From a virus: 40,782 bases of DNA. How positions within the stretch are numbered: position 1 is the stretch's first letter; each line of letters begins with the position of its first letter. Shown in pieces: positions 14,193 through 21,073 of the stretch. The stretch covers positions 1 through 40,782 of the IMG/VR virus record IMGVR_UViG_3300008216_000022; one strand, 5' to 3'. The notes below the pieces were generated by a model. The model saw nothing but the letters and a program-made list of their open reading frames with translations, made no database searches and had not been told where the DNA came from. A program made the translations under genes and the position numbers.

Positions 14193-14710
14193 TGAACATA
14201 TTAGTTACAGGGCATGGTCGTCACGGTAAAGATACCTTCTGTGAGGTGTTAAGGTATCATGGCCTTACCTTCACCAGCTCATCCCTTCAAGCAGCAAAGA
14301 ATTATATATTCCCTTTATGGGGTAAGTACCGGTATGATACAATAGAGGAGTGTTATAATGATAGACATACAGGGGACAATAGGGCCATATGGTATAAACT
14401 TATACAGGAGTATAATACACCAGATAAATCCAGACTAGCCAGAGACATATTATATAGGAATGATGTGTACTGTGGAATGAGATGTAAAGAGGAGTTATCT
14501 GCCTGCGATAGGATTTACCTATTTGATATAAAGATATGGGTCGATGCTTCAGACAGGCTCCCCCCGGAGTCTAGTGACAGCATGACAATAACCAAGGACA
14601 TGTGTGATATTATTATAGAGAACAACGGCAGCCTGGATGAGTTCCTGAGCAAAATAGCTTATCTGGCAAATATTCTTGCATGTGCAAACAAAACGGAGGT
14701 TTTAATATGA
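14192..14710 (+). CDS. P-loop (deoxynucleoside monophosphate) kinase-like protein
   Basis: A 172-residue protein beginning MNILVTGHGRHGKDTF, a Walker A loop (GHGRHGKDT, residues 7-15) typical of phage dNMP kinase-like and related small P-loop kinases. Downstream are an Arg/Asp-rich lid-like section (NDRHTGDNRAIW, DKSRLARDIL) and a strand CDRIYLFDIKIWVDAS that could hold the Walker B carboxylate. It would phosphorylate dNMPs to feed the polymerase, consistent with thyX and MazG neighbours. Substrate specificity is not determinable. It starts at GTG 14192, sharing one base with the previous stop. Confidence 0.7.
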   Translation: MNILVTGHGRHGKDTFCEVLRYHGLTFTSSSLQAAKNYIFPLWGKYRYDTIEECYNDRHTGDNRAIWYKLIQEYNTPDKSRLARDILYRNDVYCGMRCKEELSACDRIYLFDIKIWVDASDRLPPESSDSMTITKDMCDIIIENNGSLDEFLSKIAYLANILACANKTEVLI

Positions 14711-15036
14711 AACTAGATGAATACCAAGCTGAAGCAGGTGAGTTTGCGCTATACCATAACCATGACAGTGGAGAGGATGAGATAGCGATGTATCCTTTCC
14801 TTGCCCTATCAGAAGAGGTAGGTGAGGTTAATGGTAAGATAGCTAAGTCCCTACGAGGAGATAAGGAACTAGAAACCTATGATATAGCGAAAGAGTTAGG
14901 GGATGTACTCTGGAATCTATCAGAGTGTGCTAGACAGATAGGATGGAGGATGTCTGATATAGCTCAACTCAACATCAATAAACTTGATGCACGTCAGAGA
15001 GCAAACACCATAAAGGGTGACGGTGATGACCGTTAA
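14707..15036 (+). CDS. MazG-like nucleotide pyrophosphohydrolase
   Basis: A 109-residue all-helical protein with the MazG metal-binding pattern: LALSEEVGEV (E-E-x-x-E) in the first helix pair and AKELGDVLWNL (E-x-x-D) in the next. It should hydrolyse (d)NTPs or related nucleotides to monophosphate and pyrophosphate. ATG 14707 is preferred over an upstream in-frame start at 14680 because ACGGAGG lies at a good distance and the protein then begins MKLDEYQAEAG, as usual for the family. In phages such enzymes may adjust nucleotide pools or alarmone levels; which applies here is unknown. Confidence 0.85.
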   Translation: MKLDEYQAEAGEFALYHNHDSGEDEIAMYPFLALSEEVGEVNGKIAKSLRGDKELETYDIAKELGDVLWNLSECARQIGWRMSDIAQLNINKLDARQRANTIKGDGDDR

Positions 15037-15047
15037 GGAGTACCTGT

Positions 15048-15818
15048 ATGCTAGCACTAATTGATGCTGATATTTTACCTTACGAACTAGGGGCTGTCTT
15101 TGACGAGACAGTCTCTCCCGGTCATGTATATCAAGCAGTTGATGATAAGATCAATACTATCATCAGAGGAGCAAAGGCACATGATGCAGTCTACTTCTTA
15201 ACTAACAGTAAGGCAAACTTCAGGTTGGCACGTGCTACGGTAGCCCCTTACAAGGGACAACGACCTTCAGAGAAGAACTTCTGGTGGCATCATATAAGGG
15301 ATTATATCATATCAATGTATGAGCCTGTGATTGCCGATGGTAATGAGGCTGATGATCTCATCATAGACTACCACAAGAAGGATATCGAAACCGTTATTTG
15401 CTCACGGGATAAGGATCTGGATACGTCACCGGGGTGGCATTACAGATGGAAGTGCGGAGAGAGACAGCCTGAGAGGAGGTATTATGTCCCCCCTCACGAG
15501 GCATGGCAGTTCTTCTATTACCAGTTACTGGCAGGGGATATTGTAGATAACATAAAAGGAGTGTACGGTGTTGGACCTAAGAAGGCAACTAAGATACTGG
15601 CCCCCTTAGAGGATAAACATGCTATGCGTGAAGCTGTCTGTAGAGTCTACATAGATGTGTATGGAGGGGGTAGTAATAAGCATATACACTACGAAGACTG
15701 TAACAAGAACAAGCACTGGAAGAGACCTACAGAGATAATGGAAGAGATGGCAGACTTGCTGTATCTAGGATCTGACAGGTCATATCTAGATGTATTTGAA
15801 CAGTACCATAAGGATTAA
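15048..15818 (+). CDS. 5'-3' exonuclease (T7 gp6/FEN-like)
   Basis: A 256-residue PIN/FEN-type nuclease. Acidic metal-binding positions are visible in LALIDADILPYE (Asp6, Asp8), GNEADDLIIDYH (Glu and two Asp) and CSRDKDLDTS. The helix-3-turn-helix DNA-binding section reads GDIVDNIKGVYGVGPKKATKIL. It should degrade 5' ends and remove RNA primers, as T7 gp6 does, and may help break down host DNA. It lies next to the endonuclease I homologue, an order also known in T7-like phages. The length is slightly shorter than T7 gp6 (300). Confidence 0.92.
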   Translation: MLALIDADILPYELGAVFDETVSPGHVYQAVDDKINTIIRGAKAHDAVYFLTNSKANFRLARATVAPYKGQRPSEKNFWWHHIRDYIISMYEPVIADGNEADDLIIDYHKKDIETVICSRDKDLDTSPGWHYRWKCGERQPERRYYVPPHEAWQFFYYQLLAGDIVDNIKGVYGVGPKKATKILAPLEDKHAMREAVCRVYIDVYGGGSNKHIHYEDCNKNKHWKRPTEIMEEMADLLYLGSDRSYLDVFEQYHKD

Positions 15819-15820
15819 CC

Positions 15821-16204
15821 ATGAGGAATGATTTTGAAAGGGCTGTAGCAAAGAAGTTAAAGAATTGCGAATATGAGCCTAAAGAATATATAAAAGAGTA
15901 CACTTTAAAGGGAACTTATCTACCAGATTTTGTTCCAAAGAATGAAGATCACATTCTTATTGAGGCAAAAGGTAGATTCAGAACTAGGCATGAGGCAAAT
16001 AAGTACATAGCGGTAAGGAAAGATAATCCAGGAGTTACCGTTGTGTTTATATTTTATGATCCGTACAAGCCCATGCCGGGTGCCAGGAAAAGGAAAGATG
16101 GTACCAGGTTCTCGATGGCAGAGTGGGCTGATAAGAATGAGTTTGATTGGTATACGATAAAGACGATACCTACTAGATGGTGCAAAAAAGGGAGAGTTAA
16201 GTGA
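15821..16204 (+). CDS. T7 endonuclease I-like Holliday junction resolvase
   Basis: A 127-residue nuclease resembling T7 gp3. It has an N-terminal helix with Glu6 (RNDFERAVAKKL), followed by YLPDFVPKNEDHILIEAKG, the PD-(D/E)xK core with Asp37, Glu48 and Lys50. FSMAEWADKNEF and the terminal IPTRWCKKG correspond to the C-terminal region of endonuclease I. It resolves branched replication intermediates and helps degrade host DNA. It starts 2 bases after the exonuclease stop, and its TGA overlaps the ATG of the next small gene. Confidence 0.9.
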   Translation: MRNDFERAVAKKLKNCEYEPKEYIKEYTLKGTYLPDFVPKNEDHILIEAKGRFRTRHEANKYIAVRKDNPGVTVVFIFYDPYKPMPGARKRKDGTRFSMAEWADKNEFDWYTIKTIPTRWCKKGRVK

Positions 16205-16365
16205 TGCGGGCTATTTTTGGTTTATTTTTTATGTCGCTAGGGATGTCATTGTTTGTTATGTGTGGTACGGCTACGCTATATGCCCATCCATTTTTTGCCA
16301 TTCCTTCATTAGGTGGTGCATTAATAATGGTGCTCGGTAGTAAAATTATCATAGGGGGTAAGTAA
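16204..16365 (+). CDS. Small membrane protein (53 aa)
   Basis: A short reading frame beginning MRAIFGLFFMSLGMSLFVMC with almost entirely hydrophobic content, two likely transmembrane segments (residues 3-25 and 30-50) and a basic end (SKIIIGGK). It starts by TGATG overlap with the endonuclease gene. Dense packing with neighbours and the absence of any other frame support it as real. It resembles the next small gene in layout, so the two could be tandem paralogues. A holin-type or membrane-anchor role is possible but unsupported by a motif. Confidence 0.6.
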   Translation: MRAIFGLFFMSLGMSLFVMCGTATLYAHPFFAIPSLGGALIMVLGSKIIIGGK

Positions 16366-16367
16366 TA

Positions 16368-16499
16368 ATGGTAATATTATTATTTATAGGTCTTGTATTA
16401 AGCCTGTGTACGGCGATATTATTTCCAGTACATGGTATCATAGGGTCAGTATTTTGTGCTCTGTGTCTAATTGCAGTGGGGAGAGGTAAGATTAAATGA
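16368..16499 (+). CDS. Small membrane protein (43 aa)
   Basis: A 43-residue hydrophobic protein (MVILLFIGLVLSLCTAILF..., then HGIIGSVFCALCLIAVGRGK) with two short membrane segments around a Pro-Val-His turn and a basic C-terminus. It begins 2 bases after the preceding small membrane gene and ends by ATGA overlap with the next gene. GGGGGTAAG upstream could act as the ribosome site. The layout is similar to its upstream neighbour. Function unknown. Confidence 0.55.
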   Translation: MVILLFIGLVLSLCTAILFPVHGIIGSVFCALCLIAVGRGKIK

Positions 16500-16684
16500 T
16501 TAAGGTGATGGATATATACAACGCTGTTCAGTACATAAACCCATACAAGATCCTCAGGATATTACCTTACTCTAGAGGTAGTACTATCCAGTTAGACGAT
16601 AATGAGTGCGTGTCTGTACCTGAAGATTCAGAGTGTCTAGCCAAACGGTGTGACAAGTGGTTTGCTACAGGAGGTAAGAAATGA
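16496..16684 (+). CDS. Hypothetical protein (62 aa)
   Basis: A 62-residue soluble protein (MIKVMDIYNAVQYINPYKIL..., ending WFATGGKK). No motif is recognised; the pattern of short strands with a Gly/Ser turn (YSRGSTIQLDDNECVSV) suggests a small beta domain. It starts by ATGA overlap, with GAGAGG upstream, and its end encodes GGAGGTAAG, the ribosome site of the following gene, whose ATG (16681) overlaps the stop. Confidence 0.7.
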   Translation: MIKVMDIYNAVQYINPYKILRILPYSRGSTIQLDDNECVSVPEDSECLAKRCDKWFATGGKK

Positions 16685-16875
16685 TTACTTTTTCTCACGA
16701 CGAGATAGTAGAGGTGATTGAGAAATTAGGTGAGACTGCTAACCTTATAAATAGCGGAGGGGATATTGATCTAGGTTTAGCCCAGGACAATATCGCGGAT
16801 ATAACAGCTTCCATGGGAACAAACCTTCGTGGTTTTGAGGATATGTTAGATGCAATGGCAGACGAATATAATTGA
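16681..16875 (+). CDS. Hypothetical acidic helical protein (64 aa)
   Basis: A 64-residue acidic protein (MITFSHDEIVEVIEKLGETANL... MLDAMADEYN) expected to be mainly helical. No known family. It is translationally coupled to the upstream gene (4-base overlap), with GGAGGTAAG as ribosome site. The small size and acidity are common among phage accessory or host-takeover proteins, but nothing specific can be claimed. Confidence 0.65.
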   Translation: MITFSHDEIVEVIEKLGETANLINSGGDIDLGLAQDNIADITASMGTNLRGFEDMLDAMADEYN

Positions 16876-16882
16876 GGAATGG

Positions 16883-17035
16883 GTGTTTGATAAAGAATCT
16901 TTTATCGCTTTCATGAATGAAAACATACCTAGTACCAGCCTTGTGTGTGTAGGTAAACCCAGTGAGAGCTTAGATCAGTTTGCAATCACTATAGAAGAGG
17001 AGATAAGTCATAATGAGACAACTGATAATACCTGA
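16883..17035 (+). CDS. Hypothetical small acidic protein
   Basis: A short frame encoding about 50 residues (MFDKESFIAFMNENIPSTSL..., ending HNETTDNT). Two starts are possible: ATG 16850, which overlaps the previous gene by 26 bases without a good ribosome site, and GTG 16883, which lies just after GAGGA (16874-16878). GTG is preferred. The end overlaps the phosphoesterase start by 23 bases. No function recognised. Confidence 0.5.
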   Translation: MFDKESFIAFMNENIPSTSLVCVGKPSESLDQFAITIEEEISHNETTDNT

Positions 17036-17789
17036 TACTCAGGTTAAGCCCGGAGTCCCTATAAACCATATACGATCAGCAGGTAAGTACATGTGTCACA
17101 TACTGCCAGATGTAGTAGTGGTACTAGGGGATTGGTGGGATATGGCCAGCCTCAGTAAGTACAACAGCCCTAAAGAGATAGAAGGCAAGAGAATAACAGC
17201 CGATATCAAAGCAGGTAAGAAGGCCATGGAGGAGTTCTTAAAGCCATTAAATGCATTAAACAAGAGACGTAAGGCAGCAAGAAAAAGGCTATATAGACCT
17301 AGACTTGTATTCTTAACGGGAAATCATGACCCTATGGTACGTATACCACGGCTGATAGAGGAGTTCCCTACACTGGAAGGAGCTATACAGGATGACTGTA
17401 AAGAGTGGTTAGAGGATAAAGGGTTCGAGGTATATGACTTCCTGGATATCCTCACTATCGAAGGTATACGATATAGTCATTACTTCCAGAATATGCATTC
17501 AGCTAAGAAAGGGCCGTTATCGGGTAACATAGTTACTATGATGAAGAATGCAGGGTTCTCCTTTATACAAGGGCATCAGCAAGGTAAGAAGTGTCACTCT
17601 TTCAAGCTAGGTGATGGTACAAGCAGACTGGGTATAGTAGCAGGATCTTTCTACCAACACAAGGAAGCTTATGAAGGACCCCAAGGAGGTAATAACTGGA
17701 ATGGTGTTATTGTACTGAATGAAGTCAAGGATGGTGGAGCCGATATAATGGAGGTTAGTTTAGAATTCCTATTGAGGAGATACAAATGA
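17013..17789 (+). CDS. Calcineurin-like metallophosphoesterase
   Basis: A 258-residue phosphoesterase with the dimetal motifs in order: IIPDTQ (5-10, the family D-x-H with Gln in place of His), VLGDWWD (37-43, GD-x2-D), LTGNHD (GNHD) near residue 107, a central Ser-His in YSHYF, and GHQQGK near 190. These define the catalytic fold of phage-type calcineurin-like enzymes acting on nucleic acid ends, cyclic nucleotides or phosphoproteins. The substrate is unknown. The start is supported by GAGGAGATAAG upstream. The stop overlaps the lipoprotein ATG as ATGA. Confidence 0.85.
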   Translation: MRQLIIPDTQVKPGVPINHIRSAGKYMCHILPDVVVVLGDWWDMASLSKYNSPKEIEGKRITADIKAGKKAMEEFLKPLNALNKRRKAARKRLYRPRLVFLTGNHDPMVRIPRLIEEFPTLEGAIQDDCKEWLEDKGFEVYDFLDILTIEGIRYSHYFQNMHSAKKGPLSGNIVTMMKNAGFSFIQGHQQGKKCHSFKLGDGTSRLGIVAGSFYQHKEAYEGPQGGNNWNGVIVLNEVKDGGADIMEVSLEFLLRRYK

Positions 17790-17962
17790 CCCGATCAGCA
17801 CTACTAATAACCGCAGCCGTATTGACTGGGTGTTGCTACCCAAAGACAGGATTGGATGAGAAAGAGAAAGTAATAATCTATTGTGAAAAGACATTCTATG
17901 CTCCCGATCCTAGACCTACTGATACTACAGAACCAACAAACATTGTGAGGTATGACATATGA
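17786..17962 (+). CDS. Small lipoprotein, candidate outer-membrane spanin (Rz1-like)
   Basis: A 58-residue protein with an N-terminal signal MTRSALLITAAVLTGCCYP. The lipobox LTGC is cleaved before Cys16, giving a mature lipoprotein of about 43 residues. The mature part contains a Pro/Thr-rich stretch (APDPRPTDTTEPTN) as in many Rz1-type o-spanins. It overlaps the upstream and downstream genes by 4 bases (ATGA each). An o-spanin normally pairs with a membrane-anchored coiled-coil i-spanin; the next gene could be that partner, though the order is reversed from the usual. Lipoprotein identity is well supported, lysis function less so. Confidence 0.7.
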   Translation: MTRSALLITAAVLTGCCYPKTGLDEKEKVIIYCEKTFYAPDPRPTDTTEPTNIVRYDI

Positions 17963-18237
17963 TCAACTTAGTCAAAAAGATTATTTATTTCCCCCAGGTG
18001 CTTTTACAGCAGACACTACTCTTCGTTACAGGTACCATGATCTACCTTAAATGCGCTGAGGATTTCAGGATTTCACTATTACACCACCGCATGGTGTTAA
18101 GGATGATAAAAGGGGAGGTACTGGCTTGCTACTACGATGTCAGTAACCTCTCCAGAGAAGAGGTCAAGGACATGTATGCAGAGTTAAAAGAAAAGATAGA
18201 GTCAGATAAAAAACTGCTTGAAGAAGAGTATAAGTGA
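17959..18237 (+). CDS. Membrane/coiled-coil hypothetical protein, possible i-spanin
   Basis: A 92-residue protein with a hydrophobic N-terminal section (IIYFPQVLLQQTLLFVTGTMIYL, about residues 8-30) and a charged helical C-terminus (LSREEVKDMYAELKEKIESDKKLLEEEYK) with heptad-like spacing. This layout would fit a short inner-membrane spanin beside the upstream lipoprotein, but at 92 residues it is small for that role and the gene order is inverted. It is the last gene of the plus arm, and its final 36 bases overlap, tail to tail, the last gene of the minus arm. Confidence 0.65.
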   Translation: MINLVKKIIYFPQVLLQQTLLFVTGTMIYLKCAEDFRISLLHHRMVLRMIKGEVLACYYDVSNLSREEVKDMYAELKEKIESDKKLLEEEYK

Positions 18238-18564
18238 GGGGACAGAGGAGGGATCTAGACTCCCTACTGCCGTTGCTACACCCGCTACAATACTGCTCGT
18301 AATAACAATAAACTTCTTTAGGTTTGCTTCAAGACTATTTATCTTGGAGGTTAAAATGCTCACTTGAGTCTTGAGTGAGCATGTTTCTTCAGTCATCTTA
18401 TCCCTGAAGTCACTAAGCCTATTAGTACTATCTCTCTCAGATAAGGAATCCACATCCAGCCTGTTAGATATATCCTCTACAGCCCTTACTAGATAACCTA
18501 TCTGCCTCTCTAACTCACCTTTCGATGAGTTGCTTTGTCTGTGTTTATTTCTAAGTTCTTTCAT
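18202..18564 (-). CDS. Tail-anchored coiled-coil protein (possible lysis/holin-like)
   Basis: A 120-residue protein with long charged helices (residues 15-80, e.g. LERQIGYLVRAVEDISNRL and VSILTSKINSLEANLKK) followed by one hydrophobic C-terminal segment (FIVITSSIVAGVATAVG) and a short hydrophobic end. Coiled coil plus a C-terminal membrane anchor recalls XhlA-type proteins and some holins, but no diagnostic motif confirms this. It is the last gene of the late operon, starting by ATGA overlap with the HNH-like gene, and its tail overlaps the plus-strand gene 17959-18237. It contains the 18356-18382 inverted repeat. Confidence 0.65.
   Translation of the reverse strand: MKELRNKHRQSNSSKGELERQIGYLVRAVEDISNRLDVDSLSERDSTNRLSDFRDKMTEETCSLKTQVSILTSKINSLEANLKKFIVITSSIVAGVATAVGSLDPSSVPSLILFFKQFFI
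18356..18382. terminator. Inverted repeat, possible bidirectional terminator
   Basis: A perfect 9-base inverted repeat, ATGCTCACT (18356-18364) and AGTGAGCAT (18374-18382), encloses a 9-base loop. On the plus strand the stem is preceded by AAA and followed by GTTTCTT. On the minus strand it is followed by TTTAA. It lies about 120 bases past the last plus-strand stop, where convergent transcription must be ended, but it is inside the coding sequence of the opposing gene and the T-tracts are short. Terminator function is therefore tentative. Confidence 0.4.
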
Positions 18565-18809
18565 TTCTTCTTAGGGCGACCGCCCTTCCCCCTATTATCT
18601 GCTCTGTTTGATGACTTACTTCTGACTCTGAGGTTCTTCCCGCCCTTACTTGTATTCTTGTTCTTATGGTCTACATCCTTCCCATCTCCCTTCTTTACCT
18701 TCCCTTTCTTCTCCATCTCTTTCCGGGATTTATTCCTCTCTGCCCTTCGTTTCTTCTGCTTAGGCTTTTTGTGGTAAGTTTCATACTCACGCTTATAATC
18801 TCTAGGCAT
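18561..18809 (-). CDS. Small basic HNH-like protein
   Basis: An 82-residue, extremely Lys/Arg-rich protein. The N-terminal half (MPRDYKREYETYHKKPKQKK) is a pattern found in a small phage protein family. The C-terminal half, GKDVDHKNKN...GKNLRVRSKSSNR, has the spacing of a minimal HNH nuclease (the D-H, N-L-R and S-x-x-N-R elements) but lacks the zinc-binding cysteines of larger HNH enzymes. It could nick or simply bind DNA. It follows the lysozyme-domain internal virion protein directly (shared base at 18809) and overlaps the next gene by 4 bases. Confidence 0.65.
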   Translation of the reverse strand: MPRDYKREYETYHKKPKQKKRRAERNKSRKEMEKKGKVKKGDGKDVDHKNKNTSKGGKNLRVRSKSSNRADNRGKGGRPKKK

Positions 18810-21073
18810 TACTCTACTCCTATATTTGCTTTGTCTACGGTTGTTTTGAAATCGCTACTAATCGGTCTAGATGTACGGTAGGAGAATATTACCTGCCCAT
18901 CCTCTCCTATGTAGTTAACCTCTACCTTATCTCCCTCTGTACTCATCGCTACCTCGGTAATGACATTATCAGGGAATACTTTATTCCACATAAGTGCCCT
19001 ACGTTTTGCCAGCCCTGGGACAGTGACCTTTTGTCCAGAAGGGGTAGAAGATCCTGCCGTATCCAAGGTCTGACGCATAACTTCCTCTACGTCACCTCCC
19101 TCAGTTATAGCCTTTTTCAATCCTCTACCTACACCCATATTATATTTAAGATCAAGCACTGCTGACTTAACCTCAGTAGGTAGACCCTCCCAGCTATCTT
19201 CCCCTACAGAGGACTTAACCTCTTCCAGATGAGCTTCGACTATCCTGGTCGCATACCCCCTATCAGACTCTCCTTCCTCCTTCTCGATCCCCTTAGTGAA
19301 TGTCACTCCGTAAGGTAATACCTTTGCTCCACTCTCCAGGGCAGAGTGAGCCTCTACACCTTCTCTACCGCCGAGGTCATCCATAAATCCCTCAATAAAT
19401 GAATGGGGCTTATTGGCCCCTTGGGGCTTTGGGGGCTGGGGATCTCCTTCTTTTGTCGGTATTGAAAATAGACTGGTAACGTATTCATCAGCACTCTCAT
19501 ACTTACCTTCCCATAACTCTGGATTCTTCCTTGCAACTTTAAGTGCGTCTAGGACAGAGGTATATACCTTAGACCCGACAGATCCACCATCTTGATCTTT
19601 AACTACAGTCCTCATGGTCTGAGGTACACCCTCTCTGATAGATGACATACCAAACACTTCCTGTTCGATACTAATAGAATTAAGAAGAGAGTTATTCTCA
19701 AATAGATAACCCATCTTCCTCTTCTCAATACCCTTCTTCATGAACCTCTCTATGTCTTGAGGTGTGTAGTCCCCTCTCTCTACCGCCGCTCTCCACTTAT
19801 CTGTAGCGAAGTACACAAAGGCTGCTGGGGTTTCACTAATGATCATGGATAGCTTATCCTGCGTATTCTTAAATATATTAGGGTCTTGTACAAAAGGTAC
19901 TACAGAGTTTTTCTCAAACTCAGTAGGATTCTCATTCTCTGGGTTAAAGAAATTGACTGCTGCGGACCCTGCATTCTGAGATAGACCCCCTTGTGGGAAC
20001 ATGCCCTGGTAGGCTTGCTTGAACAACGGGTTGTTCTCATAGAAGGATTTTACTTGATTACTATTAAGGGCATCAAAGATCTTCGACATCATTTGCTCAC
20101 CATACACTTGCTTCACCGCTATGATGTTCCCAAGGTTCTTCATATTCTCAACATTCATTCTTGAAGACATGACCTCTGCTCGATTTTTTAATGTAGTCTG
20201 TAACTCATTATCCCCTATAACAGCAGCTACATTTTCCTTGAGCGTCCTCATAGAATTATTAAAGTCCTCCATCTGTTTCGGGGTGGGAAGTTTCCCTGCT
20301 TTCTCGAAGTTAGCTAAGAACTGCTTCCTTGCGTTGTTAATATCCTGATCCATCTGGAACTTCAATACCCTGGACTGGTCTTGGTTCAGTGCTCCCTCCC
20401 CTGATTCAGTGAGTGAAGTTACTATACGGGACATGAGATTCTCCTGCATATTCACAGTCGTAGCCGAGGTTAGGTAGGCCACACTACCCTCATCCAGTTT
20501 ATGGGTCTGTTCTATCTGATTTATTCGATGATCCCTATTATTCCTGGCTGTGATAGATCCAAGGGCTTGATCAAAACCCATATTATGGGCCATGGCAAAG
20601 GACCATACCTCTTCCTCGAAAGCAGATCGAGCTTTACTGTAAGGACTCTCTGCATCCTTGAAGAATCCACCACCATCTATGGCAGAATTAAAGAAACCAC
20701 TGAAGGCATCCTTAATCTCACGTGCAAACATACCCCCAGAATCTGACAAGGACTTCTTAAGGAGAGCCTTGGCTCTGGTATTAGCTACCGTCCCGGATAT
20801 GCTTCCTGCCTTTCTCGCGGCTGCTATCTTTCCTAGATTGTCTAAGTTCCCTAGCTCTTTTACAAGTTCCTCTTGGCCAGCATCTTCCTCTGTACCTATC
20901 TCATCAATGGACTGTGCTCCACCTGTAAGCTCACCTACAGCGGCACCAGCAGCTAACTTATAGCCTGCCCCTCCAAGCCCCTCTATAGCACTAGCTGCGC
21001 TGGTATCGACAACTCCTCCCTGTACAGAAGGTTCTATCCTTGGTCGGTCTATCTCACGTGTAAATTTTGGCAT
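18809..21073 (-). CDS. Internal virion protein with C-terminal lysozyme-like domain
   Basis: A 754-residue virion protein. The first 550 residues are helical, Gly/Ala-rich at the start (GLGGAGYKLAAGAAVGELTGG) and lack enzyme motifs, as expected for an internal (ejection) protein. The C-terminal part (about 565-700) resembles a GH24-type phage lysozyme: ESGAKVLPYGVTFTKGIE near its start, LDLKYNMGVGRGLKKAI in the middle, and VPGLAKRRALMWNKVF at the end, matching the N-x-G and GL-x-x-R-R positions of that family. It probably opens peptidoglycan during DNA entry. It is encoded directly after the 1421-residue internal protein (TAATG overlap). The exact catalytic acid is not certain. Confidence 0.8.
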   Translation of the reverse strand: MPKFTREIDRPRIEPSVQGGVVDTSAASAIEGLGGAGYKLAAGAAVGELTGGAQSIDEIGTEEDAGQEELVKELGNLDNLGKIAAARKAGSISGTVANTRAKALLKKSLSDSGGMFAREIKDAFSGFFNSAIDGGGFFKDAESPYSKARSAFEEEVWSFAMAHNMGFDQALGSITARNNRDHRINQIEQTHKLDEGSVAYLTSATTVNMQENLMSRIVTSLTESGEGALNQDQSRVLKFQMDQDINNARKQFLANFEKAGKLPTPKQMEDFNNSMRTLKENVAAVIGDNELQTTLKNRAEVMSSRMNVENMKNLGNIIAVKQVYGEQMMSKIFDALNSNQVKSFYENNPLFKQAYQGMFPQGGLSQNAGSAAVNFFNPENENPTEFEKNSVVPFVQDPNIFKNTQDKLSMIISETPAAFVYFATDKWRAAVERGDYTPQDIERFMKKGIEKRKMGYLFENNSLLNSISIEQEVFGMSSIREGVPQTMRTVVKDQDGGSVGSKVYTSVLDALKVARKNPELWEGKYESADEYVTSLFSIPTKEGDPQPPKPQGANKPHSFIEGFMDDLGGREGVEAHSALESGAKVLPYGVTFTKGIEKEEGESDRGYATRIVEAHLEEVKSSVGEDSWEGLPTEVKSAVLDLKYNMGVGRGLKKAITEGGDVEEVMRQTLDTAGSSTPSGQKVTVPGLAKRRALMWNKVFPDNVITEVAMSTEGDKVEVNYIGEDGQVIFSYRTSRPISSDFKTTVDKANIGVE

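Noticed and set aside
18249-18275. AGGGA/TCCCT hairpin just past the last plus-strand gene as a terminator
   Set aside because: Only five pairs with a seven-base loop and no T-tract on either strand.
18535-18777. A hydrophobic, Phe/Leu-rich plus-strand frame that could look like a membrane protein
   Set aside because: It is the complement of the Lys/Arg-rich HNH-like gene; AAG/AAA codons read backwards give CTT/TTT, which explains the hydrophobicity.
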